Positions 27,238-36,022 of a stretch of 64,000 nt of DNA are shown here, in pieces (within the stretch, counting starts at the first letter, position 1; every line of letters starts with the position of its first letter). The stretch comes from CAVPWP01 sp963709395 (GTDB lineage Bacteria; Pseudomonadota; Alphaproteobacteria; Rhodobacterales; Rhodobacteraceae). Location: positions 124,001 through 188,000 of the forward strand of contig CAVPWP010000013.1 in assembly GCA_963709395.1 (NCBI GenBank). The letters are read 5' to 3'. Made by a program: the position numbers and the translations under genes. The notes beneath the pieces are model-generated. The model ran no database searches. It was not told where the DNA came from and was given only the letters and a program-made list of their open reading frames with translations.

Positions 27238-28119
27238 ATGGCTTACCCAGCAAACACCGCTGTCAAACCCGAGGTCGACGCCTTCTTCGACCCCGCCACC
27301 AACACGATCAGCTACGTGGTGAAGGATCCGAATTCGAATTCCTGCGCGATCGTCGATTCGGTCATGGACATCGACTATGCCGCCGGCCGGATCACCCATG
27401 ACAGCGCCGACAAGATCATCGCGCATGTGAAAAAGCACGATCTGACCGTCGAGTGGCTGATCGAGACTCATGTCCACGCCGATCACCTGTCGGCCGCGCC
27501 CTATCTTCAGGAACAGCTGGGCGGAAAGATCGGCATCGGCGACCAGATCACCGTGGTGCAGGACACCTTCGGCAAGATCTTCAACGAAGGCACCGAATTC
27601 CAGCGCGACGGCAGCCAGTTCGATGCGCTGTTCAAGGATGGCGACACCTACAAGGTCGGCACCATGGACGCCTTCGTGATCTACACGCCCGGACATACGC
27701 CGGCCTGCATGACCCATGTCATGGGCGATGCGGCCTTCGTGGGCGACACGCTGTTCATGCCGGATGCGGGTTCGGCACGCGCCGACTTCCCGGGCGGATC
27801 GGCCGAAACGCTCTACGACTCGATCCAGCGCGTCCTCACGCTGCCCGACGAGACGCGGCTTTTCATGTGCCACGACTACGCCCCGGGCGGCCGCGAGATC
27901 CAGTGGGAGACCACGGTGGCCGAAGAGAAGGCCAACAACATCCACGTCGGATCGGGCAAGACCAAGGACGAGTTCGTGAAGTTCCGCACCGAGCGGGACG
28001 CGACGCTCGACATGCCCCGGCTCATCATCCCGTCGCTTCAGGTGAACATGCGCGCGGGCGAGGTGCCGACCGACAAGGACGGCAACCAGATGCTCAAGGT
28101 GCCGGTCAACAAGCTTTGA
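27238..28119 (+). CDS. Metallo-beta-lactamase-fold persulfide dioxygenase (ETHE1-like)
   Basis: Enzyme of 293 residues expected to oxidise glutathione persulfide to sulfite with a single iron. The metal-binding motif is THVHADHLS, with further ligands in YTPGHTPACMTHVMGDAAFVGDTLF and MCHDYAPGGR. Its length and the insertion around FPGGSAETLYDSIQRVLTLPDETRLF fit the Blh/PDO type found with SQR. CGGAGG precedes the ATG. It lies 23 bp upstream of the SQR fusion, so the two consecutive steps of sulfide oxidation are co-expressed. Confidence 0.92.
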   Translation: MAYPANTAVKPEVDAFFDPATNTISYVVKDPNSNSCAIVDSVMDIDYAAGRITHDSADKIIAHVKKHDLTVEWLIETHVHADHLSAAPYLQEQLGGKIGIGDQITVVQDTFGKIFNEGTEFQRDGSQFDALFKDGDTYKVGTMDAFVIYTPGHTPACMTHVMGDAAFVGDTLFMPDAGSARADFPGGSAETLYDSIQRVLTLPDETRLFMCHDYAPGGREIQWETTVAEEKANNIHVGSGKTKDEFVKFRTERDATLDMPRLIIPSLQVNMRAGEVPTDKDGNQMLKVPVNKL

Positions 28120-28142
28120 CCGCCTGACAAGGGAGACGACCC

Positions 28143-29816
28143 ATGGACCCCAAGGCCATCTCGACCCAGCTGTCGGTCAGCCCGCAGATCACGGTCGAGG
28201 ACGTGACGCGGCTGGCCGGCCTCGGCTACCGTTCGATCATCTGCAACCGTCCCGACGGCGAGGGGGCCGACCAGCCCACCTTCGAGGAAATCGAGGCGGC
28301 CGCCCGCAAGGCGGGGATCGAGGCGCGCTATGTCCCGGTCGTGGCCGGCAAGGTGCAGGACAGCGATGCCGACGCCTTCGCGCGGGCGATGGATGAACTG
28401 CCCAAGCCCGCGCTGGCCTATTGCCGGACCGGCACGCGGTCGGCCACGCTCTGGTCGCTGACGCAGGCCGACCGGCTGTCGCTGGCCGATATCCTCGCCG
28501 CCACCAAGGCGGCAGGGTATGACATGGCCGGCGTGGTGCGGCGCATCGTCAACGGCGGCAAGACGCCCACCGACACGGGCGACGCGCATTTCGAGGTCGT
28601 CATCGTCGGCGGCGGTGCGGCAGGCATCTCGGTCGCCGCCAGCCTCCGGCAGCGGCGCCCGGGCCTCGAGATCGCGATCATCGAACCCGCCGATATCCAC
28701 TATTACCAGCCGGGCTGGACGATGGTGGGGGGCGGCATTTTCGATGCGGCCTCGACCGCCAAGACCATGGGGTCGCTCGTCCCCAAGGGCGTGCACTGGA
28801 TCAAGTCGGCGGTCGCGGCGTTCGAGCCTGCCGACAACGCCGTCATCCTCGACGGCTGCCGCGTGGTGAAATACGATCGCCTTGTCGTCTGTCCGGGGCT
28901 CAAGCTGAACTGGGCCGGTGTCGAGGGGCTTGTCGAGACCCTGGGCAAGAACGGTGTGACTTCGAATTATCGTTATGATCTGGCGCCCTACACATGGGAG
29001 CTTGTGCAGAACCTCAAGTCAGGGCGCGCCGTCTTCACCCAGCCCCCGATGCCGATCAAATGCGCCGGTGCGCCGCAGAAGGCGCTGTACCTGTCCGCCG
29101 ATCACTGGGCCAGGAAGAACCGTTTGGGCGCGATCGACATCGACTTCTACAATGCCGGCGCGGTTCTTTTCGGGGTGAAGGAATACGTCCCCGCGCTCGA
29201 GGCCTATATGGGCCGCTATGGGGCCGGACTGCATTTCCATCACAACCTCAAGGCGGTGAACGGCCCGGCCAAGACGGCGATCTTCGAAATCAGGAAGCCC
29301 GACGAGGAGCCGACAGAGGTCGAGGTGGAGTTCGACATGCTTCATGTCGTGCCACCACAAACCGCGCCGGACTTCATCCGTGTGTCGCCGCTGGCCGATG
29401 CGGCGGGCTGGGTCGATGTCGATCAGGCGACGCTGCGCCACAAGACCTACGAGAACATCTGGTCGCTGGGCGATGTCATGAACGCGCCCAACGCCAAGAC
29501 CGCGGCCGCGGCGCGCAAGCAGGCACCGGTCGTGGCCGAGAACATGATCGCCGACATGCGCGGCCTCAGCCCGCGGGCGCAGTACGACGGCTACGGGTCA
29601 TGCCCGTTGACGGTGGAGCGGGGCAAGATCGTGCTGGCCGAGTTCGGTTATGGTGGAAAACTTCTGCCCAGCTTTCCCAAATGGCTGATCGACGGCACCA
29701 AGCCGTCGCGCGCCGCCTGGCTGCTGAAAGAGCAGATCCTGCCGCCGATCTACTGGCAGGCGATGCTGCGCGGCAAGGAATGGTTGGCGAAACCTGAAAA
29801 GGTTTCCGTGACCTGA
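28143..29816 (+). CDS. Fusion of DUF442 (rhodanese-loop) domain and sulfide:quinone oxidoreductase-like flavoprotein
   Basis: Protein of 557 residues with two parts. Residues 1-110 are a DUF442/Blh-type phosphatase-like domain whose loop reads C94-R-T-G-T-R99, the six-residue CRxGxR form of rhodaneses and not the CX5R loop of phosphatases. From about residue 150 an SQR domain follows: FEVVIVGGGAAGISVAASL (FAD fold), HYYQPGWTMVGGG, a redox cysteine in PMPIKCAGAPQK, another in YGSCPLT, and IWSLGDVMNAPNAKTAAAARKQAP. It would oxidise sulfide to sulfane sulfur with quinone as acceptor and could hand that sulfur to its own N-terminal domain. Confidence 0.9.
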   Translation: MDPKAISTQLSVSPQITVEDVTRLAGLGYRSIICNRPDGEGADQPTFEEIEAAARKAGIEARYVPVVAGKVQDSDADAFARAMDELPKPALAYCRTGTRSATLWSLTQADRLSLADILAATKAAGYDMAGVVRRIVNGGKTPTDTGDAHFEVVIVGGGAAGISVAASLRQRRPGLEIAIIEPADIHYYQPGWTMVGGGIFDAASTAKTMGSLVPKGVHWIKSAVAAFEPADNAVILDGCRVVKYDRLVVCPGLKLNWAGVEGLVETLGKNGVTSNYRYDLAPYTWELVQNLKSGRAVFTQPPMPIKCAGAPQKALYLSADHWARKNRLGAIDIDFYNAGAVLFGVKEYVPALEAYMGRYGAGLHFHHNLKAVNGPAKTAIFEIRKPDEEPTEVEVEFDMLHVVPPQTAPDFIRVSPLADAAGWVDVDQATLRHKTYENIWSLGDVMNAPNAKTAAAARKQAPVVAENMIADMRGLSPRAQYDGYGSCPLTVERGKIVLAEFGYGGKLLPSFPKWLIDGTKPSRAAWLLKEQILPPIYWQAMLRGKEWLAKPEKVSVT

Positions 29817-29880
29817 GCGCCAAACTTCAAGTCGCCGGACCGTCGAACGGGGCGGTCCGGCCCGATCGAAAGACAAGACA

Positions 29881-31642
29881 ATGAGCGGATCGAGCAGGCT
29901 GACCGCCGTGAGGCGGTTCTTTCCAATCCTGGAATGGGGCAAGGTCTACAACAAGGATGCGCTGACCAACGACGCCGTGGCGGCGGTGATCGTCACGATC
30001 ATGCTGATCCCGCAGTCTCTGGCCTATGCGATGCTGGCGGGGTTGCCGGCCGAGATGGGGCTTTACGCGTCGATCCTGCCGCTTGTGGCCTACGCGATTT
30101 TCGGAACGTCGCGCGCACTGGCGGTGGGGCCGGTCGCGGTGGTGTCGCTGATGACGGCGGCGGCGGTGGGAAACCTCGCCGTGCAGGGCACGGCCGAATA
30201 CATCGCGGCCGCCATCGTGCTGGCCTTCCTGTCGGGTCTGATGCTTGTCGTGATGGGCATCTTCCGGCTGGGCTTTCTTGCGAACTTCCTCAGCCACCCG
30301 GTGATCTCGGGCTTCATCACGGCGTCGGGCATCATCATCGCGGCGAGCCAGCTCAAACATATCCTCGGCGTCCCGGCCTCGCGGGCATAACCTGGTCGAG
30401 GTCGTCCATTCGCTCTGGACGCATCTGGGCGAAACGAACCCGATCACGCTGACCATCGGGGCAGGGGCCACGGTTTTCCTCTTCTGGGTCAGGAAGGGGC
30501 TGAAGCCCTTGCTGATCGGTCTGGGCGCAAGGCCGCGTCTTGCCGAGATCCTGGCCAAGGCCGGCCCGGTGGCGGCGGTGGTCGTGACAACGCTTCTTGC
30601 CTGGGGCTTCGGCCTTGCCGAGCGCGGGGTCGACATCGTGGGCGACGTGCCCCAGGGCCTGCCACCCTTCACGATCCCGCAGTTCGACGCGGATATCTGG
30701 ATGTCCCTCGCCGGGTCGGCGGCGCTGATTTCGATCATCGGCTTCGTGGAAAGCATCTCGGTCGCGCAGACGCTGGCGGCCAAGAAGCGCCAGCGGATCG
30801 ACCCCGATCAGGAACTGGTGGGCCTTGGCGCCTCGAACATCGCCTCGGCCTTCTCGGGTGGGTACCCGGTGACGGGCGGTTTCGCCCGGTCGGTGGTGAA
30901 CTTCGACGCCGGCGCCGAGACACCGGCTGCGGGGGCGTTCACCGCTGTCGGAATCCTGCTGGCCGCGCTGCTCCTGACGCCGCTTCTCTACTTCCTGCCT
31001 ACCGCCACGCTGGCCGCCACGATCATCGTCGCGGTCCTGTCGCTGGTCGATCTGGGCATCCTCGGTCGCACATGGCGCTACTCCAAGTCCGACTTCACGG
31101 CGGTCGCCGCGACAATCCTGCTGACCCTCGGGTTCGGCGTCGAGGCCGGCGTGTCCGCCGGCGTGGCGCTGTCGATCCTGCTCTTTCTCTACAAGACGTC
31201 GCGCCCGCATATCGCCGAGGTGGGGCTTGTCCCGGGAACGCAGCACTTCCGCAACATCCGCCGCCACAGGGTCGAGACGGATCCGTCGATCGTCACGATC
31301 CGCATTGATGAGAGCCTCTATTTCGCGAATGCGCGGTATCTTGAGGACTTCATCTATGACCGCGTGGTGAACGACAAGGCGATCCGGCATGTCATCCTGA
31401 TGTGTCCGGCGGTCAACGAGATCGACATGAGCGCGCTCGAGTCGCTCGAAGCGCTCAACAGCCGTCTGGGCGAGATCGGGATCTCGATGCACCTGAGCGA
31501 AGTGAAGGGTCCGGTCATGGACCGTCTCGAGCGCACGCATTTCCTGGACGAGCTGACCGGCCGCATCTTCCTGTCGCAGTTCGACGCGATGCGGACCCTT
31601 CGGCCGGGCGGAGAGGGTGAACCGGTCCCGCATCGCGGCTGA
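29881..31642 (+). CDS. SulP-family anion permease with STAS domain, one frameshift
   Basis: Inner-membrane transporter of about 586 residues. The SulP core shows DAVAAVIVTIMLIPQSLAYAMLAGLPAEMGLYAS, FGTSRALAVGPVAVVSLM and a later NIASAFSGGYPVTGGFARSVVN. A cytoplasmic STAS domain starts near residue 460. The frame breaks at 30381-30385: removing one base joins LGVPAS to GHNLVEVVHSLW. As last gene of the sulfide island it may export sulfite or sulfate, or import sulfate; the direction cannot be told from sequence. Intact motifs on both sides argue for a sequence error. Confidence 0.9.
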
Positions 31643-31740
31643 CCGGCAGGCGGGGTGATTCCCATTCGCCCCGCACATCGGCCAGGGCCCGCCTCAATCG
31701 CGCGAGTCGCGTCCAGCCGGGCGCATTGGCTTGCCCTGAT

Positions 31741-31772
31741 CCTCGCGCTCCGTTCCGCGGCGCGAGGGCTTT
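31741..31772 (+). terminator. Probable terminator downstream of the SulP gene
   Basis: CCTCGCGC-N11-GCGCGAGG perfect 8-bp stem followed by GCTTTGT, about 100 bp after the SulP stop. It would close the sulfide-island transcript. Confidence 0.5.
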
Positions 31773-32285
31773 GTCAGGGGCATTATCGCTGGAACAGACT
31801 GTTCCCTCTCAAGATACAGTGTGACTTGGGCAACAAGGCCACAATTCCTAACGGCCCCTTTGTCGCGCCGCTTGGGACAATATCGCTAAAATACTGTGCG
31901 GTTTTCACATTCGGTTAAGCTTAAACGAGAGTTTTGTTGCCGATCTGGAAATCGGACGGGGTCGGTCGGTCGGGGATTCAAGGCATTCCTTCACGGTGCT
32001 GTCACAGTCGCGCGGCTTCGCGCCCAAGTCCTGCCGGACGTGCCCGGCAAAAAGGGTCCTGTAGCGGATCGGCGTGGTTCCCACCAAGCATTGACCGATC
32101 TGCGTAGTGAGTGAAAGGTTGGCCTAACGGCCAGTTGCCTTGTACGGTTAGGGGGCGTGCCGGTCGGAGTGGGGAGACCGGCACGCAACCCGAAGGCAGG
32201 AATGACGGCTCTGCCGCTGTGTATGGTGCGTGTGACGAGTTTGTGTGAGTGATGAGTTTGTGTGTTCAAAGGTCGGGTAAGTATA
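31773..32285 (+). promoter_or_regulatory. Long AT-richer non-coding stretch and structured leader of the Hint-like gene
   Basis: About 510 bp without a credible gene and with lower GC than the neighbours (for example 31800-31930). It contains the palindrome TTAAGCTTAA (31915-31924), a small hairpin TGGCC-TAAC-GGCCA (32120-32133) and a strong hairpin at 32155-32186, listed separately. Short frames here show no family resemblance or ribosome-binding sites. It probably holds the promoter and a long 5' leader of the next gene; a small RNA is possible but unproven. Confidence 0.4.
32155..32186 (+). ncRNA. Strong hairpin in the leader of the Hint-like gene
   Basis: GCGTGCCGGTC and GACCGGCACGC form a perfect 11-bp stem with a 10-nt loop, 100 bp upstream of the ATG. 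No T-run follows, so it is not an ordinary terminator. It may be a leader element or the 3' end of a small transcript. Confidence 0.35.
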
Positions 32286-32825
32286 ATGAGTACGGAACAG
32301 TCTCCCGCAACGCGGGTCGGAGTAGCAGCAACCACGGGCGCCCAGGCGGCAGGCCCTACGAGGGACAGCCGCCCCGAACGGCCGGTGAAGCCCATGCAGT
32401 GGTCGCTTCCCGGATTCGCGCCGATGACCCGGATCACCACGTCTTTCGGCGAGGTTCACGCGCAGGCCCTGCGGGAAAGGGACCTGGTGCGCACCCGTTC
32501 GGGCGAGTTCAAGCCGATCCGCTGGGTTGACCGCATCGTTCTGGATGAGGAGTTCCTGGTGCGGCATCCCGATGCCCAGCCGGTCCTGATCCGGGCGAAT
32601 GCACTTGGTCGTGGATTGCCGAAAGCGGATGTCATGCTGTCGCCGCGCCAGCCGATCGCGCCGCTGTTCAACCAGCTGCCGGGCACGGCCAAGACGGCGG
32701 CAGATCTGCTCAGCCGCCCCGGCGTCTTCCGCAAGACCGAGAACGTGGTGACCTACACGCTCTTTCATCTGGGCGCGCCCGACTACGTCATGACCGAACG
32801 GTTCTGGGTCTACGTCGCGCCCTGA
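32286..32825 (+). CDS. Hint-domain-like protein without catalytic cysteine
   Basis: Protein of 179 residues. After a low-complexity N-terminus, residues 46-170 resemble the Hint_2 (hedgehog/intein) domain common in Rhodobacterales: MTRITTSFGEVHAQALRERDLVRTRSGEFKPIRWVDR matches the usual C-F-x-P-G-T-x-I-x-T-x-x-G-E...GDLV...PIRWIG pattern. The invariant first cysteine is absent (GFAPMTRI), and the protein contains no cysteine at all, so self-splicing is excluded. The function is unknown; no target extein is fused. The start at 32286 is my choice; a GTG at 32262 is in frame. It ends with VYVAP, convergent to the chemotaxis operon. Confidence 0.7.
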   Translation: MSTEQSPATRVGVAATTGAQAAGPTRDSRPERPVKPMQWSLPGFAPMTRITTSFGEVHAQALRERDLVRTRSGEFKPIRWVDRIVLDEEFLVRHPDAQPVLIRANALGRGLPKADVMLSPRQPIAPLFNQLPGTAKTAADLLSRPGVFRKTENVVTYTLFHLGAPDYVMTERFWVYVAP

Positions 32826-32862
32826 CGGGACCCTGTGCCGGACAGCACCGATGTTTGCAGCC

Positions 32863-32907
32863 GGCGGAAGGGACACGGGCGAGAACGCTGCCCGTTCCCC
32901 TTCCGCC
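32863..32907. terminator. Bidirectional terminator between Hint-like gene and chemotaxis operon
   Basis: GGCGGAAGGG pairs with CCCTTCCGCC, and inside them CGGGC pairs with GCCCG, giving a long stem between two convergent genes. There is no long T-run, but stability and position fit a shared terminator. Confidence 0.6.
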
Positions 32908-32938
32908 AATTGCATTGATCCGCCCCGCGGCATGGGGT

Positions 32939-33349
32939 TCACAGGATCGTCAGCCTTCCGCTTTCCCCGGTTTCAGGCCGATCCTCCCCTTGCAGGAGAC
33001 GCCCGGCCAGCGCGCGCAGGGTGAGCGTGGTCGAGAGTAGCGCCGGATCGAGAGGGGTGGCGGGCGCCTGGACGGAGAGCGCCATCATCAACCGGCTCAT
33101 ATCCTCGAGCGTCTGGCGCAACCGGTCGAGTTCCTGCAGGTCCTGCGAAATCGCCCCTGCCGGGCGGGCCTCGCCTGCGGAAGGGGCGACCACCTCCCGC
33201 GACACCGGTTGCGCCTCGGCCAGCGCATGTTCGATGCGCGCCGTGAGCCGGGCGAGCGACAGGGTTTCGGCCGACAGCCGTTGCAGCAACTCGGGCCAGG
33301 ACGGCGGGGATGGGGCAGCGGGCGCGCGGGGCAAGGTCGGGGCGGTCAC
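32939..33349 (-). CDS. Helical protein of unknown function at the end of the chemotaxis operon
   Basis: I do not recognise a family. The 136-residue product starts with a proline-rich segment (about 1-20). Two amphipathic helical stretches rich in Leu, Ala and Glu follow (WPELLQRLSAETLSLARLTARIEHALAEAQ and SQDLQELDRLRQTLEDMSRLMMALSVQ), with coiled-coil character. The GTG start overlaps the cheY stop by 4 bp (GTGA), so it is coupled to CheY. It could be a CheY phosphatase-like or adaptor helix protein, but no CheZ motif is visible. It ends at the shared terminator. Confidence 0.65.
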   Translation of the reverse strand: MTAPTLPRAPAAPSPPSWPELLQRLSAETLSLARLTARIEHALAEAQPVSREVVAPSAGEARPAGAISQDLQELDRLRQTLEDMSRLMMALSVQAPATPLDPALLSTTLTLRALAGRLLQGEDRPETGESGRLTIL

Positions 33350-33732
33350 AGCCGGCCCACCACGGCCTCGATCGCGCCCTTCAGGTCGGACGGGGTAAAG
33401 GGTTTCTTGAGGTAGTTGTTCATTCCCAGTCGCCGGCCCTCGTCGACGATCTGTGGATCGGCCCGTCCGGTGATCAGCAAGAACCCGATGCAAGACGTGC
33501 GTGGCGCCTGCCGCAGGGCGTGCAGCAGATGAAGACCGTCCATTCCCGGCATGTTGTAGTCCGAGATCACGAGATGAACCGGCTTGCGCTTAAGCGCGCC
33601 GAGGGCGCTTTGCCCATCGGCGGCGGTCGCGACATGACGAATGCCCATCGCCTCGAGCGCCTGGGTGATGAGGCCGCGGCTGGTGGACATGTCATCCACC
33701 ACCATGATGCACAGCTGGTCGCGCAGGGACAT
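33346..33732 (-). CDS. cheY: Chemotaxis response regulator CheY
   Basis: Single receiver domain of 128 residues. The acidic pair is in IMVVDDMSTSR, the phosphorylation site Asp is in LVISDYNMPGMDG, the switch Thr is in FLLITGRAD, and the Lys is in YLKKPFTPSDLK. It belongs to the CheY group that binds the flagellar switch or acts as a phosphate sink. AAAGGA lies 8 nt before the ATG. It sits downstream of cheA and a small gene, in one operon. Confidence 0.93.
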   Translation of the reverse strand: MSLRDQLCIMVVDDMSTSRGLITQALEAMGIRHVATAADGQSALGALKRKPVHLVISDYNMPGMDGLHLLHALRQAPRTSCIGFLLITGRADPQIVDEGRRLGMNNYLKKPFTPSDLKGAIEAVVGRL

Positions 33733-33733
33733 C

Positions 33734-33949
33734 TCAGGTTTCCTTTGCGGGCTGAGGCGGGGTTTGGGGACGCGAGACAGCTTGCCCCCGGTCGCGGGTC
33801 TCGCGCGCCGACAGAAGATTGATGGGATGCTCGTGGTCTTCGGTGCGAACGGCCGGGCACGCGGCCTTCGCCATCGGCCGCGTCCCGACGGGGGCCTCGG
33901 CCGCGCCCGGGCGCGCTGAGGGCCGGGAAATCAAGGCTTGGCTCTGCAT
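33734..33949 (-). CDS. Small Pro/Arg-rich protein between cheA and cheY (hypothetical)
   Basis: A 71-residue frame that exactly fills the space between cheA and cheY: its ATG lies 2 bp after the cheA stop and its stop lies 1 bp before the cheY start. CGGAG stands about 9 nt upstream. The product is polar and disordered-looking (RPSARPGAAEAPVGTRP..., PQTPPQPAKET) with one cysteine, and no family is recognised. The tight fit and ribosome-binding site support a real gene. The alternative is a non-coding spacer with a chance frame in GC-rich DNA. Confidence 0.5.
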   Translation of the reverse strand: MQSQALISRPSARPGAAEAPVGTRPMAKAACPAVRTEDHEHPINLLSARETRDRGQAVSRPQTPPQPAKET

Positions 33950-33951
33950 CG

Positions 33952-36013
33952 TCAGGCGCTCCGTCTGTGATGGGGCGCGGTCGCGCCCTGACGGGCAGAC
34001 CCGGCGATGAGATCGGCAGGGTCAAGGATCAACGCGATCTTTCCGTCGCCGAGGACGGTCGCGGCCGCGACACCGGGCACTTGGTCATAGCTGTCCTGAA
34101 AGTCCTTGATCACGACTTGCCGCCGATCCTCGATGGCGTCGACGACAAGGGCCGCGCGCGGCCCGCCCTCCTGCCCCAGAATCAGGAGGGTGGCGCCGTC
34201 CTCGGGGGCGCGCGGCGGTCGGTAGCCAAGCGCGACCCCGAGGTCGCGCAGCGGAACGAGGTGGCCGCGCAGATCGATCGCTTGGCCCCCAGACGCAAGG
34301 GTCTGCACCGCCCCGGGGGCAAGCGACAGCGTTTCGGCGATCGCGCCAAGGGGGACGACAAGCGTGTGTCCGGCAACCCGCACCACCATGCCGTCGAGCG
34401 CCGCCAGCGTCAGCGGCAGGGAGATGGTGAAGGCGGTGCCGCGTCCGGGGTGCGAGGTGATCGTGATGTGGCCCCCAAGCGATGTGATCGCGCTGCGCAC
34501 CACGTCCATTCCCACTCCACGGCCCGACAGGCACGAGACGGTCGGGGCCGTGGTCAGGCCGGGAATGAACAAGAGCGCGTCGATGTCGGCGTCGGCGAGC
34601 GCCTCGCCGGGGGAGATCATCCCCTTGCCCTCGGCGATCCGGCGGACCCCTGGCCGGTCGATCCCGCGTCCGTCATCGCTGATCTCGATCACAAGACGGT
34701 CCGTACGGTGGCTGGCCGACAGGGTGATGCGCCCCTCGGCCGGTTTGCCGGCCAGGATCCGCTCTTCGGGGGGTTCGAGGCCATGATCGACCGCGTTGCG
34801 GATCATGTGGGTCAGCGGGTCCGCCAGCCGTTCGATCACGGTCTTGTCGATCTCGATCGCCTCGCCCTTGGTGGTCAGGCGCACGTCCTTGCCCACCGCC
34901 GCCGAGGCCTCGCGGACGATGCGCGACATGCGCTGGAACAGCGGTTTGACCGGCTGTGCGCGGATCATCATCACGCTTTCCTGGATGTCGCGGGTCAGTT
35001 GCAGGAAGTCGGCCAGCCCCACGGCGATGTTCGCCTTGGCCACAGCCCCCGCGTCCGACACCGCCTGTGACAGCATGGCCTGGTTGATGACCAGCTTGCC
35101 CACGAGGTTCACCAGACGGTCGATCCGGTCGAGATCGACCCGCACGGTCGCATTCGCGGCCGATCCGTCGGTTTCGGACGGCTCCGCCGCGGTCCGGGTT
35201 CCGGGTCCGGGGGAGGGGACGGCGGGTGCGCCGCCGACCTCCTTGCCGTGTATCTCGAGCGTGCAGAGATCCTCCACGAAATCGAAGATCTCGCGGATAT
35301 CGCCGTCGCTTGCGCGTGTCTCAAGGCGAAGGGTCCAGCCGATCAGTGCTTCCGACGGATCGTAGACGTCGATATCCGGCAAAGGGTCGTGCACGCAGTC
35401 CGCGGTCAGGATCCCGATCTCGGACAGCGCGCGAAGCAGGAGGGCGGGTTCGTTGCCGGTCGCATAAAGCCGCGATCCGGGCCGGAACCGCAGGATGACG
35501 GTGCGTGACAGGGGCGGGCCGCCGTCCTGCGCCGGTCCTGTGTCGCCGTCCGGATGGGGGGCGAGATCGAGCGTCAGGGGCACCGGCGTGAAGTCGGGCG
35601 TCGGGGTCGGCCTCCGGCCGTGCGGGGATGTCCACCAGCCGGCCGAGCGCATCGGCCAGTGACGCGATCCTTGCCGTGTCGGGCGGACGGTTGCCACGTG
35701 CCGCATGCGCAAGGTCCAAGAGGAGATCCCCGCCTGCGAAGAAGAGGCGCATCTCCTCTCTCCCGGCGATCATCCGGCCCGAGCGCAGGGCGTCGAGCGC
35801 GGTTTCGAAGACATGGGCGAAGGCCACCAGATCGTCGAGCCCGAAGGCCCCCGCACCGCCCTTGATCGAATGGACCGCACGGAACACGGTGTTGACGGTC
35901 TCGGCGTCCTGCGCACCCGCTTCGATGGTTTCGAGCCCGTCCTGCAGGACTTCGAGCAACGCGTCGCATTCGGCGAAGAAGGACGCACGGATTTCGTGCA
36001 TGGGATCGGTCAT
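33952..36013 (-). CDS. cheA: Chemotaxis histidine kinase CheA, one frameshift
   Basis: Soluble kinase of about 686 residues that receives receptor signals and phosphorylates CheY. The Hpt domain is at about 1-110, with the phosphorylated His in FRAVHSIKGGAGAFG. A dimerisation region follows (NLVGKLVINQAML), then the ATPase domain with HMIRNAVDHGLEPPEER, ISDDGRGID and GRGVGMDVV, and a C-terminal CheW-like domain. The frame breaks at the GGGG run 35603-35606 (EADP to TPDFTPVPL), in the linker after Hpt; one base too many. No receptor, cheW, cheR or cheB gene is in the window. Confidence 0.92.
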
Positions 36014-36022
36014 CCCGGTCCC

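Noticed and set aside
31961..31976. Tandem GGTC repeats
   Set aside because: Only three to four copies of 4 bp; no sign of a functional repeat or slippage locus.
32286..32825. Hint-like gene as a self-splicing intein or polymorphic toxin
   Set aside because: No cysteine, no flanking extein halves and no toxin or immunity neighbour.
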